A stretch of 64,000 nt of DNA from Caldifarciminota bacterium UBA1063 (GCA_002316275.1 DCDE01000019.1:23043-87042); one strand, 5' to 3'; shown: positions 36,158 through 44,263, counted from the first letter of the stretch. Translations and numbers: made by a program. Notes: generated from the sequence alone by a model not told the origin.

Positions 36158-36650
36158 CCCCATTACATTCGGTCATCTGGATATAATAGAGCGGGCTTCT
36201 AAATTATTTGAAAAGGTGGTCGTAGTTGTGGCAGATCCCGTACACAAGAGGTCACTTTTTACCCTGGAAGAACGAGTAAAGATGATTGAGGAATGCATTC
36301 AGAACTTATCAAATGTGGAAGTTAAGGTTCTCCAATCAAAGCTACTTATGGACTTTTGTAAGGAAAACGAGATCGGGATTGTTATTAGAGGTATGAGGGC
36401 GGTGTCAGACTTTGAGTATGAATTCAAAATGGCATGGATGAACAGGAAGCTCTTCCCTGATATTGAAGTGGTATTCCTTTTGCCATCAGAAGAATATACA
36501 TACCTTTCCTCAACTCTTGTGAAAGAGATAGTCGTTCTTGGCGGTGACATATCATCCCTTGCGCCTATGCCTGTCGTTTCACGTGGACATCTCATCAAGG
36601 AGAGGATCCAAAGGGCGGGCCTTGGGGAAGATAATGAGCAATCTCTATGA
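36108..36650 (+). CDS. coaD: Pantetheine-phosphate adenylyltransferase
   Basis: A 180-residue nucleotidyltransferase making dephospho-CoA from 4'-phosphopantetheine and ATP. YPGTFDPITFGH (12-23) carries the TxGH motif, and IRGMRAVSDFEYEFKMAWMN and the SSTLVKE segment are typical. The TTG at 36108 has a strong AAAGGAGG 6 nt upstream inside rsmD, so it is the likely start despite being non-ATG; it adds a few residues at the N-terminus compared with most CoaD. panB and panC, earlier steps of the same pathway, are at 57-59 kb. Confidence 0.95.
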   Translation: MDRPRLYTIACYPGTFDPITFGHLDIIERASKLFEKVVVVVADPVHKRSLFTLEERVKMIEECIQNLSNVEVKVLQSKLLMDFCKENEIGIVIRGMRAVSDFEYEFKMAWMNRKLFPDIEVVFLLPSEEYTYLSSTLVKEIVVLGGDISSLAPMPVVSRGHLIKERIQRAGLGEDNEQSL

Positions 36651-38008
36651 TGGAATTTTTAACATTAGGCCTTCCTGAAGAAGTAGCCAGAGCTAAGGAA
36701 AGGGGTGACTTTGCCCAGGTCCGAGGGCTTATTAATTATTTGCTATCGAAAGAGCTTCCTGTATTACATAGAATGAGACTTGAATTCGAACTTGTTAGGC
36801 TTGAAAGGGTTGAAGAAACATATGTTTACTCGTTAAAGGAGGCTATGGCTCTCGCAAAAGAGGCAATAGTAGACTTTACCGATGACGAGTTTTTCAAATA
36901 TTATAATTTGGGTGTTATCGATTATATTATCTTGAACGGTGAAGTTAGATTTGAAAAGAGGTTCATTGATAACCTGGGATTTCAGTTTCCTGAAATAGGG
37001 AAGAGGATGGAGGAATCGGAAAACCAAAAGAGGGCGCGGAATTTACTTGAAGAAAGGATAAAAGCACTTATAAAGGGGGATAAGCCTCGTGCATATCGGG
37101 TCAGAGCGAAGGTCTCATATCACATTAAAAGTCCGAAGGGTAAAAGAGTTCGGGTATGGCTTCCTTTGCCAAGGCTTACTCCGGCGCAGGATGACATTCA
37201 GGTTTTAAGTGTAAGTCATGAGCCAGTATTCATTGCAAAAGAGAATTATCCCCAAAGGACCATTTACTTCGAGGGTAAAGATACGGAAGAGTTTTTTGTA
37301 GAATTTTCATATCTAACTCGAGAGAGGTGGAATCCTGCCCTTTATGAGCGAATATCTTCAAGCGCTGAAGGAGGATGTGCAGGTGAAAATGTTTGCAACG
37401 AGAAGCATACAGATTCCAATGTGATGGAATACCCGCCACACATAACCTTCACCCCTTCGCTGAAGTTAATTTCCAATGAGATTATTAGTCCCAATGATCC
37501 GATGATTTTAAAAGTAGAAAAGATATATAACTTTGTTACGAAACGGGTCAGATACTCTTATGTGAGACCCTATATATTCTATGATCACATCCCCGAGTTT
37601 GTATGCTGTAACTTAAAAGGAGATTGTGGCTTTCAGGCACTCCTCTTTATTACCCTTTGTAGGATGAATGGAATCCCGGCGCGCTGGGAGTCAGGTTGGT
37701 ACATTAATCCCTATGTAGCATCGTCCCATGATTGGGCTATGATTAAATTTGAGGAGTATGGGTGGGTCCCAGTGGATCTCTCCTTTGGTGGAAAGAAGAA
37801 TACAGGTGATGAGAGGCGTCTTTTTTATCTTGGAAACCTTGATGGTTTTCGTATGATTGCCAATGATGCATTTCAACGGGAATTTGATCCTCCAACAAAT
37901 TTTGTGAGGTGTGACCCCTACGATAATCAGGTTGGGGAATCAGAGTATTTTGATGGTAAAGCCTATGGAGACACGAGAATTACAGTTGTTGATTTTCAGG
38001 AGGTATAG
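36647..38008 (+). CDS. Transglutaminase-like cysteine protease/peptidase
   Basis: A 453-residue protein with an uncharacterised helical N-terminal region (about 1-145), a beta-rich segment with VRVWLPLPR, then a transglutaminase core whose catalytic triad is Cys327 (GDCGFQALLF), His361 (SSHDWAMIKF) and Asp377 (WVPVDLSFG). No signal peptide is seen. Such domains usually hydrolyse peptides. The next gene encodes a dipeptide epimerase, which makes murein peptides (L-Ala-D-Glu) a plausible substrate. The start overlaps coaD by 4 nt. Confidence 0.82.
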   Translation: MMEFLTLGLPEEVARAKERGDFAQVRGLINYLLSKELPVLHRMRLEFELVRLERVEETYVYSLKEAMALAKEAIVDFTDDEFFKYYNLGVIDYIILNGEVRFEKRFIDNLGFQFPEIGKRMEESENQKRARNLLEERIKALIKGDKPRAYRVRAKVSYHIKSPKGKRVRVWLPLPRLTPAQDDIQVLSVSHEPVFIAKENYPQRTIYFEGKDTEEFFVEFSYLTRERWNPALYERISSSAEGGCAGENVCNEKHTDSNVMEYPPHITFTPSLKLISNEIISPNDPMILKVEKIYNFVTKRVRYSYVRPYIFYDHIPEFVCCNLKGDCGFQALLFITLCRMNGIPARWESGWYINPYVASSHDWAMIKFEEYGWVPVDLSFGGKKNTGDERRLFYLGNLDGFRMIANDAFQREFDPPTNFVRCDPYDNQVGESEYFDGKAYGDTRITVVDFQEV

Positions 38009-38010
38009 AG

Positions 38011-39042
38011 GTGGCTAAGATTAAAAGGATAAAGTTTGAAAAAAAGGTGTATGAGTACTTGAAGCCTTTTCACATTACCGGTAGTATAGCTTCTTCCAGC
38101 ACAAACATTGAAATAATAATGGAAACCGGTGAAGGAATAATTGGTTATGGCGAGGCTTCACCGTCTTTCAGGGTAAATGGTGAAAAGGTAGAAGCCCTTA
38201 TGGCTATGGAAAACTTCATAAATGAAATGCTCACCGACATGGATACTAATAGGTACAAGAGCATTTTTGATGTTACAGACAAGCTGATTGCATCGCCGAG
38301 CTTGAAGGCAGGTCTTCAATTTTGTGTAGTATCCATCTTTTGCATGGAACATGGGATTAAAGTTAATGATTTCTTTGGTGGTGTTAAGGAGTACATTGAG
38401 ACTGACAAGACTATTGGTATAGATAGTGTTCAAAATAGAATTAAGGAAGCTGAGGAAATTATGAAAAGCGGATTCTATCACATAAAAGTAAAGGTTGGTG
38501 AGAATCTTGCCGATGATATAGAAACGATGCTGAGGATTGCTGATAGGACGCGTGGTGCTACTTACATAGTAGATGCAAATATGGGTTATACCCCTAAGGC
38601 AGCTTTAGAATTTGTAAATCAGATATATCGGGCTGGTATTGAGATTGCCGTATTCGAGCAGCCTGTCTTTTATCAAGATATCGATGGCCTGAGGTTTGTG
38701 AGGTTCCATTCTCCATTTCCTGTTGCTGCCGATGAATCGGCTAAGAGTAGGTATGATGTTTTTAGACTCATTAAAAGTGAGGCAGTAGATTTTGTGAATA
38801 TTAAGTTGATGAAATCCGGCATATCTGATACTCTCGCAATTATAGAGATGGCGAGGAGCGCTGGTATTAGGCTTATGATAGGTTGTATGGGAGAATCGAG
38901 TGTGGGGATAAGTCAGAGCGCCCTCCTTGCACTTGGCACCGGGGCTTTTGATTTTCACGACCTTGATTCCCATTTAATGCTTAGAGAGGAAAGATTCAGG
39001 GGGCAGTTCGTTCAAGAAGGACCTATAATAAGAGTACTCTAA
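38011..39042 (+). CDS. Dipeptide epimerase (L-Ala-D/L-Glu epimerase family)
   Basis: A 343-residue enolase-superfamily enzyme of the muconate-lactonising subgroup. Catalytic and metal residues can be seen in HIKVKVG (KxK), YIVDANMGY (Asp), FEQPV (Glu), AADESAKS (Asp/Glu) and the second lysine in FVNIKLMKSG. It likely interconverts L-Ala-D-Glu and L-Ala-L-Glu or related dipeptides in murein recycling. The start is a GTG with AGGAGG 8 nt upstream. It is the last gene of the 34212-39042 run. Confidence 0.88.
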   Translation: MAKIKRIKFEKKVYEYLKPFHITGSIASSSTNIEIIMETGEGIIGYGEASPSFRVNGEKVEALMAMENFINEMLTDMDTNRYKSIFDVTDKLIASPSLKAGLQFCVVSIFCMEHGIKVNDFFGGVKEYIETDKTIGIDSVQNRIKEAEEIMKSGFYHIKVKVGENLADDIETMLRIADRTRGATYIVDANMGYTPKAALEFVNQIYRAGIEIAVFEQPVFYQDIDGLRFVRFHSPFPVAADESAKSRYDVFRLIKSEAVDFVNIKLMKSGISDTLAIIEMARSAGIRLMIGCMGESSVGISQSALLALGTGAFDFHDLDSHLMLREERFRGQFVQEGPIIRVL

Positions 39043-39120
39043 TATCAGGTTAACTGCACAATTATTGTGCATCTTTTTAAGTATCTTTGCATATATTTTG
39101 TTAGAAACACCGTCCCTATT

Positions 39121-39137
39121 TTGGCACATAATTTGCA
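39121..39137 (+). promoter_or_regulatory. Sigma-54 (RpoN) -24/-12 promoter
   Basis: TTGGCAC (39121-39127), then 5 nt, then TTGCA (39133-39137) matches the consensus TGGCACG-N4-TTGCW with a single mismatch. The GG and GC doublets have the exact 10-nt separation. The predicted start near 39148 leaves an 18-nt leader with an AAAAGGGGGA ribosome site before the ATG at 39166. No sigma-70 promoter of similar quality is seen here. Confidence 0.8.
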
Positions 39138-39165
39138 GGTAATAGATATAGAAAAGGGGGACAAG

Positions 39166-39954
39166 ATGAGAGATAAGCTGAAAAAGACGATAGAAGGCGG
39201 GGTGATAGGATTACTAATGGTTTTATCCGGGTGTTACGAGGTGGATACAACGCCTCCCGAAGCGCCTACAGGCCTTACAAGCATTACAGGAGATGAGGCT
39301 GTTTACCTTTACTGGAATGAAAATACAGAACCGGACCTTACCGGTTATCGATTGTATAGAAACGATGCCCCTTCAGGGTATTTTGTCTTGATTGCGGATA
39401 TAAAGGAGCCGTGCTATGTGGATAGGGATGTGGAAAATGGGATTACATATTTTTATGCTGTAAGTGCCTACGATGATGATGGTAATGAAAGTGAGCTATC
39501 TGAAGAGGATTGCTTTGATACGCCGAGACCCGAAGGTTTTAATATGAAGATTTACGAGAAGGATTATTTGCCGGATTTTTCAGGGTATTCATTTGAAGAC
39601 GCCCGTCCCTGTAAATACAATTCGATGTATACTGATATTTATTATGACCTTTTGGGTGGGATTACATATATCATTGCTACGACGGGAACTTTAATTCAAG
39701 ATATGGGGTCTTATTATATGGATGATATTTCATATGCGCCTATTGATGGGTGGGATACCCTTGGGGTGGTACCTGCTATCGATGGCCATGTTTATGTGGT
39801 ATGGACGAGGGACAACCATTTTGCGAAGTTCAGAATAAAAGCAGTAGGTAATACCTATGTGGTATTTGACTGGGCTTATCAGATAGCAGAAGGCAACAGA
39901 GAGTTGGTCCCAAAATCATTAAAGTATATGAGAAAGGAGGTGCTCCATGATTAA
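39166..39954 (+). CDS. FN3-domain lipoprotein
   Basis: A 262-residue lipoprotein. The signal peptide ends in a lipobox (MVLSGC, Cys near residue 24), so it is anchored in a membrane, probably the outer one. Residues about 30-120 form a fibronectin type III domain (TPPEAPTGLT, VYLYWNENTEPDLTGYRLYR, YFYAVSAYDDDGNES); the remaining region is unrecognised. The ATG at 39166 follows the AAAAGGGGG site; the frame is open further upstream but that part overlaps the promoter. It is the first gene of the sigma-54 operon. Confidence 0.8.
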   Translation: MRDKLKKTIEGGVIGLLMVLSGCYEVDTTPPEAPTGLTSITGDEAVYLYWNENTEPDLTGYRLYRNDAPSGYFVLIADIKEPCYVDRDVENGITYFYAVSAYDDDGNESELSEEDCFDTPRPEGFNMKIYEKDYLPDFSGYSFEDARPCKYNSMYTDIYYDLLGGITYIIATTGTLIQDMGSYYMDDISYAPIDGWDTLGVVPAIDGHVYVVWTRDNHFAKFRIKAVGNTYVVFDWAYQIAEGNRELVPKSLKYMRKEVLHD

Positions 39955-41689
39955 ATTATTTTTTCTTGCAGCCCTTGCCTACTCAGGGGCTGAGTTCGCC
40001 CGGGTTGGTGATTTGACCGGGGATGCAAGGATATGGAGATATGGTGAGGAGGGTGCAGAATGGCTCACCATAAATAATATCGTCGGTGAAGGAGATGAAA
40101 TCCTGACTTATGACAATAGTTTTCTTGAAATAGAGTTTAGTGACGGTTCGGTGCTTACACTGTCGGAAAACACGAGTATCTATGTAGAACGTGTAGAAGA
40201 CGATAGAACCTACTTTACCCTTAATAAGGGTGTTGCGAGGATTTATGCTAGAGATAGGGTCTTTGGAATCATTACCGGGGACCAGAATGTATATATTAAG
40301 GAAGGCTCGGTGGTCAGGGTTGAAAAGGATGGGAATTATTTTGCTACCTCCGTTTTAAAGGGGATTGCCCAAGTTGGAAATCAAGAGTATCACGCAGGCT
40401 CTGAGGTTGTTATTGAAGGAGGGAGATATTATTTGGGGAAGACTGGTAAGCCCGACAGGTTTGACCGCTGGGCAGAAGAAAGGGAGAAGCCATACTACTA
40501 CGTTGAAAGGGTTGAATATATTCCGGTCCCATACTATGCTGGTATTTACCACCTTTCTTCCTATGGTGAATGGGTATACATAAGACCTTATGGTTGGGTT
40601 TGGGCGCCAAGAGTGTCAAGATCGTGGAGACCTTATTGCGATGGTCACTGGGTTTTCAGGGTTGGTCTTGGATGGGTCTGGGTTTCTTACGAGCCGTGGG
40701 GATGGGTACCTTATAGATATGGTTGCTGGACATTTGTAACTGGTTATGGGTGGTTATGGATTCCTGGTGGGACTTTTGTAGGTGGTTGCGTAGAGTGGTA
40801 TTATGGTCCCAATTGGATTGGGTGGGCCCCTCTCGATTACTATGGAAGACCTATTGTTGTAATAAATGACTTTACCATCGTTAATGTAGTCCATAAGCGT
40901 GATTTTGATGATCCTATCTATAGATATAAACCGCCTAAGGGAAAGACATATAAGGGAACGGTGTATAAACCATACAAAGATATAAATGCAAAAGAAATAA
41001 CGAAATTCAAAGCTACCCAGTTGGAGAAACCAGTCTATGTAAAAGATGTACAACTTAAGAAGGACGTTGAGAAGCCTATCATTTTTGGAAAGCCAACCGT
41101 AAACGATAAGAACAGTGGTCCGAAAGAGAAGGGGACAACCAGTCGCATAGCTTCAGAAAAGCATGATGAAATTTATCCTGAGAAGCCGCAGAAAAAATCT
41201 GAAGTAAATACGAGAAGGGAGTCCGAAGATAAGCCTTATATTGAAAAGAAAACAGCAAATCCGAAGTTTAAAATGGAGGGAGAGTTAAAGGAAACTCGTC
41301 CTTCGAAACCCGAGAAAAAAGAGAGTAATACAAGCCCAGCCACAAGGTTAGACGATGCTATTTATCCAGAAAAGCCGCCCATTCAGACCAATAATGATAG
41401 TAAGACATTGGCGAGGGAAGAGGGTTCTGTAGGTGATGTTAGGCTTCAAAGAGAGCCTAGATCGGAGTTGGGTACAAAGCAGACAACCTTACGAGAAAAT
41501 GGTAATAAGGAAAGTAAAGAAATTGTTGAAAAAAAGACCACAGGAAATAAGAGTACTCCTGCCAATTATACATACCCTACGTCCAAGTCTGTGACGGATG
41601 ATAAACCTCAAGATAGGTTAAAACTTGAAAGACGTGGAATCGTGGATGATAATAATGAGAATATTAAAGGGGAGACACAGTTAAAATGA
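39947..41689 (+). CDS. FecR-domain/DUF6600 secreted protein
   Basis: A 580-residue exported protein: a signal peptide (1-15); a FecR-like domain about 20-150 (GDARIWRYGEEG, FSDGSVLTLSENTSIYVE); then a Trp/Tyr/Gly-rich DUF6600-type region about 190-310 with repeats such as YGWVWAPRVS, WVSYEPWGWVPY and WIGWAPLDYYG; and finally a long disordered Lys/Glu/Pro/Thr-rich tail. DUF6600 proteins are common in several Gram-negative phyla but their role is unknown. The ATG has AAGGAGG at 6-7 nt and overlaps the previous gene. It probably acts in the periplasm or at the surface. Confidence 0.82.
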   Translation: MIKLFFLAALAYSGAEFARVGDLTGDARIWRYGEEGAEWLTINNIVGEGDEILTYDNSFLEIEFSDGSVLTLSENTSIYVERVEDDRTYFTLNKGVARIYARDRVFGIITGDQNVYIKEGSVVRVEKDGNYFATSVLKGIAQVGNQEYHAGSEVVIEGGRYYLGKTGKPDRFDRWAEEREKPYYYVERVEYIPVPYYAGIYHLSSYGEWVYIRPYGWVWAPRVSRSWRPYCDGHWVFRVGLGWVWVSYEPWGWVPYRYGCWTFVTGYGWLWIPGGTFVGGCVEWYYGPNWIGWAPLDYYGRPIVVINDFTIVNVVHKRDFDDPIYRYKPPKGKTYKGTVYKPYKDINAKEITKFKATQLEKPVYVKDVQLKKDVEKPIIFGKPTVNDKNSGPKEKGTTSRIASEKHDEIYPEKPQKKSEVNTRRESEDKPYIEKKTANPKFKMEGELKETRPSKPEKKESNTSPATRLDDAIYPEKPPIQTNNDSKTLAREEGSVGDVRLQREPRSELGTKQTTLRENGNKESKEIVEKKTTGNKSTPANYTYPTSKSVTDDKPQDRLKLERRGIVDDNNENIKGETQLK

Positions 41690-41919
41690 AGAAATTGCTT
41701 ATTGCTTTTTTAACTATAATGTTTTTTGTGGGTTACGTATCAGGGGGAGAGGGGAATAATCCCCCTCCTCCAGATACTTCCAAAAAGGCAAATGTACAGA
41801 AAATTGAGAGCAAGAAATTTAAAGACGATAACAAAGATGGATTTAATGACATTAGGGACAAGGGTAATTACGAGAAGATTCTTAAGGAGGCTTTAAGGGA
41901 ACGTAAGGGGAAAAAGTGA
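41686..41919 (+). CDS. Small secreted protein with EF-hand-like loop
   Basis: A 77-residue protein with a signal peptide (cleavage near residue 20), a short Pro-rich segment, and a DDNKDGFNDIRD motif. The alternating Asp/Asn spacing is that of a calcium-binding loop as in EF-hand or thrombospondin type 3 repeats. The tail is very basic. Both ends overlap neighbours by 4 nt, so it is firmly embedded in the sigma-54 operon. Its function is unknown; it could bind the acidic or disordered tail of the FecR protein. Confidence 0.7.
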   Translation: MKKLLIAFLTIMFFVGYVSGGEGNNPPPPDTSKKANVQKIESKKFKDDNKDGFNDIRDKGNYEKILKEALRERKGKK

Positions 41920-42329
41920 GGTTTAGAGTTTATGTAGTGATATTTACACTTTTGACTTTGGCATGTGGCTATAAAGCGTCTCCACCTGGAAAGCCGGACT
42001 GGACCCCACCACGGGTTAAGATTATTTCCCCTGAAGATGGGGATACCATATACTCTGATGCAGAGGTTGTTTTAAGCATTACTGACGAATCATCAATTAA
42101 GAAATTGGGTCTTGTGATTTATAACCGTATATTAGTTCAGGATTCTGTGGAACCGCTCTCTCTTGTTGTTCCAGTCGACTCAATTCGAGATACCCTTGTT
42201 GAAATTAAGGTCAGAGCCTTTGATGTTTGGGATAACATTGGAGAATCTCTCCCTATAAGGGTTTATAGAATTTTACCTTATGAGGATCAAAAGAATAACG
42301 GCGAGGGCGAGGGTATAAAACCCGAATAA
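41916..42329 (+). CDS. Ig-like domain lipoprotein
   Basis: A 137-residue lipoprotein. The signal peptide ends in a lipobox (LTLACG, Cys17), followed by a single Ig-like domain (TPPRVKIISPEDGDTIYSDAEV, then RAFDVWDNIGES). The start is a GTG in a 4-nt overlap with the previous gene. Its last 57 nt overlap the convergent uppP gene. It closes the sigma-54 envelope operon. Confidence 0.75.
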   Translation: MRFRVYVVIFTLLTLACGYKASPPGKPDWTPPRVKIISPEDGDTIYSDAEVVLSITDESSIKKLGLVIYNRILVQDSVEPLSLVVPVDSIRDTLVEIKVRAFDVWDNIGESLPIRVYRILPYEDQKNNGEGEGIKPE

Positions 42330-43016
42330 GTAAAGCTTTCTGATTTTTAGGATTTTCTTCAGGAGATACAGGCTAAAAAGTCCTGTGATCAGTGCACATA
42401 GTGTAGGTATAATTAGAGAGGGTATTTTTGTTAGAGTAGCTTCAGGTAATTCGAGAATGGCGGCTCCTAAAATAGATGGTATGGATAGAAGAAAAGAAAA
42501 AGAGAAAGCCACCTGAGGCTCGAGTCCTAAGAGGAGGCCTGCACTGACAGTACTTCCTGAGCGTGAAATACCCGGTAGGATTGCAAGAGCTTGAGCAAAA
42601 CCGATGATAAGGGCATGGAGCGGTGTAATTTTATGAATCTCATCTTTTTTCTTCAGCTTGGTAGATAAGAGGATAATGCTGTTTATGATAAAAAAGTACG
42701 GGAGGTAGCGAATATTTTCGAAATATGTTTCAATGTTGTTCTTAAACAGTAAGCCTATGACTCCTGCAGGGATTGAACCCACGAAAAGTAAGAATAGCGG
42801 ATGCTCCACAAATCGCTCTCTCACAAATAGAGCTTTAATGTCTTTGAAAAAGAATATCAAGACTGCAACTAACGTTGCAAGGTGCAGTGATACTTCTAAT
42901 GTAATCCCCGGCTCCGAGATGTTAAGTAGTTCCTGGCATAGGATTAGGTGGCCTGAACTCGATATGGGCAAAAATTCAGTGATCCCTTGAACTATTCCAG
43001 TTATTAGTTCTTTCAT
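42273..43016 (-). CDS. uppP: Undecaprenyl-diphosphatase
   Basis: A 247-residue integral membrane enzyme that recycles the lipid carrier for peptidoglycan and O-antigen. The signature FLPISSSGHLIL near the N-terminus and GISRSGSTVSAGLLLGL hold the catalytic residues, and multiple hydrophobic helices follow. It is slightly shorter than E. coli UppP but complete. Its start overlaps the MerR-like gene by 41 nt, and its end overlaps the convergent lipoprotein gene by 57 nt. Confidence 0.95.
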   Translation of the reverse strand: MKELITGIVQGITEFLPISSSGHLILCQELLNISEPGITLEVSLHLATLVAVLIFFFKDIKALFVRERFVEHPLFLLFVGSIPAGVIGLLFKNNIETYFENIRYLPYFFIINSIILLSTKLKKKDEIHKITPLHALIIGFAQALAILPGISRSGSTVSAGLLLGLEPQVAFSFSFLLSIPSILGAAILELPEATLTKIPSLIIPTLCALITGLFSLYLLKKILKIRKLYLFGFYTLALAVILLILIR

Positions 43017-43347
43017 TTATAAATTTCCTCAGACTCTCAAGCTCTTCGAGAGTATCATCAAGAATTTCTTTTATCTCATTAGCTACTTCAGCGAACACCT
43101 CTGGCATTATTTCTTCTAAGGGCTCTTCTTCCAACTTTTTCTTTACGCCTTTGAGTGATAACCCGCTATCGAGTAGCTTTTTCACAAGGAGAGCTTTTTT
43201 TAAATCTGTTCCCGTAAAGAGTTTCCTAGCACCTCTCTTTTTGGGCCTAAAAATGTGCAGTTTTTCTTCCCAATATGAAATTATTCCGGGATTAACACCG
43301 ATAAGATCTGCGACCTCTTTTTGTGTATAATACCGTTTGTTTAACAT
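42976..43347 (-). CDS. MerR-family transcriptional regulator
   Basis: A 123-residue protein with a MerR-type winged helix (KRYYTQKEVADLIGVNPGIISYWEEKL), then a helical region rich in Glu/Leu likely to dimerise. No Cys-based metal site is seen. The ATG at 43347 lies 7 nt after a -10 box, so the upstream in-frame ATG is inside the promoter and not used. It is cotranscribed with uppP (41-nt overlap), which it may regulate together with itself. Confidence 0.85.
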   Translation of the reverse strand: MLNKRYYTQKEVADLIGVNPGIISYWEEKLHIFRPKKRGARKLFTGTDLKKALLVKKLLDSGLSLKGVKKKLEEEPLEEIMPEVFAEVANEIKEILDDTLEELESLRKFINERTNNWNSSRDH

Positions 43348-43354
43348 TTTTAAT

Positions 43355-43383
43355 AATATACTGGGAAAACTGAAGATTTCCAA
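43355..43383 (-). promoter_or_regulatory. Leaderless promoter of the MerR-uppP unit
   Basis: On the minus strand TTGGAA (43378-43383), a 17-nt spacer and TATATT (43355-43360) end 7 nt before the ATG, with no ribosome site. Confidence 0.6.
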
Positions 43384-43404
43384 AGCATTGGTTTTTAAAA
43401 ATTT

Positions 43405-43767
43405 GGAGGAGGCCTATAAGCCGAGTTCTGTCTGAGGGGAACCATTTCTCTGAGCCAAACGTCACCGGTTGGCTTTAGCGGTCTACCCGGGACTTCTCCA
43501 ACATTTCGCCAGATTGGAGCGGGCAACTCCTTTGTCCCTGCTTGACCTTGCTCCAGGTGGGGGTTACCTCCTCTGCTGTTGCCAGCAAAGGACGTGGGCT
43601 TTTACCCCACGGTTTCACCGTAGCCTGATTCAATACAACTTGAACCATCGGCTGTCTTGTTTCTGTGGCCCTTTCCGCCGCGTTTCCGCGCCCACCCGTT
43701 AGGTGGCACCTTGCCCTTTGGAGCTCGGACTTTCCTCCCGTTTTAGGGCGGTCCCCCGGCCTCCTCC
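43405..43767 (-). ncRNA. rnpB: RNase P RNA (bacterial class A-like)
   Basis: The catalytic RNA of RNase P, which trims the 5' leader of pre-tRNAs. Read on the minus strand it opens with GGAGGAGGCC and ends with the exactly complementary GGCCTCCTCC, forming helix P1. The hallmark GAGGAAAGTCCGAGCTCC lies near the 5' end, and ACAGAACTCGGCTTATAGGC near the 3' end. The remaining stem regions are GC rich, unlike the neighbouring genes. The length of 363 nt is normal. Open frames across it (for example 43469-43702 on the other strand) are not real genes. Confidence 0.97.
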
Positions 43768-43774
43768 ATACTTA

Positions 43775-43803
43775 TTAATAATTGAAAGAAAGTGAAAAGT
43801 CAA
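43775..43803 (-). promoter_or_regulatory. Promoter of rnpB
   Basis: On the minus strand TTGACT (43798-43803), a 17-nt spacer and TATTAA (43775-43780) place the start about 7 nt downstream, exactly at the first base of helix P1. Confidence 0.7.
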
Positions 43804-43811
43804 GGTCATTT

Positions 43812-43840
43812 TTGACTAATTGTCTTAAGCCATTTAAAAT
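43812..43840 (+). promoter_or_regulatory. Promoter of the gcvH operon
   Basis: TTGACT (43812-43817), a 17-nt spacer and TAAAAT (43835-43840) are near consensus. It is back-to-back with the rnpB promoter; the two -35 boxes are 8 bp apart. Confidence 0.75.
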
Positions 43841-43873
43841 TATGGAAACTATATGTCTAACAGGAGGAGTTAA

Positions 43874-44260
43874 ATGTTAATACCCGATGATTTGAAGTAC
43901 ACCAGGGAACATGAGTGGGTGAAGGTTTTAGATAAAGACATTGCTGTTATAGGTGTAACGGATTTTGCGCAATCTGAACTGTCCGATGTTGTTTACGTAG
44001 AGCTGCCTGCCGTAAATAAGAAGGTAAATAAGGGTGAAGAGGTTGCATCAGTTGAAGCTGTTAAAACAGTGGCAAGTGTATATTCCCCGGTGTCCGGTGA
44101 GGTCATTGAAGTAAACGAACGGCTGAAGGATGATCCTTCGCTTATCAACAAAGACCCTTACGGGGATGGGTGGATATGTAAGATCAAGATCTCGAACCCT
44201 CAGGAACTGGACGATTTTCTGTCTGCGGAACAATACAAGAAGTTGATTGCGGAGGAGTAA
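43874..44260 (+). CDS. gcvH: Glycine cleavage system H protein
   Basis: A 128-residue lipoyl carrier that shuttles the aminomethyl group between P, T and L proteins. The lipoylated Lys64 lies in VEAVKTVASVYSPVSGEV, and KYTREHEWVK is the usual N-terminus. AGGAGG precedes the ATG. It is followed 3 bp later by gcvPA. No gcvT, gcvPB or lpd is in the window. Confidence 0.97.
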   Translation: MLIPDDLKYTREHEWVKVLDKDIAVIGVTDFAQSELSDVVYVELPAVNKKVNKGEEVASVEAVKTVASVYSPVSGEVIEVNERLKDDPSLINKDPYGDGWICKIKISNPQELDDFLSAEQYKKLIAEE

Positions 44261-44263
44261 ACC

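Noticed and set aside
39067..39165. Longer N-terminus for the FN3 lipoprotein
   Set aside because: It would overlap the sigma-54 promoter and bury the lipoprotein signal peptide.
42765..42790. tRNA T-arm-like sequence on the minus strand
   Set aside because: It encodes the conserved GSIPAGV stretch of uppP, and no acceptor or anticodon arms surround it.
43469..43702. 77-codon open frame on the plus strand
   Set aside because: It lies entirely within the RNase P RNA on the opposite strand; the GC-rich RNA creates the open frame by chance.
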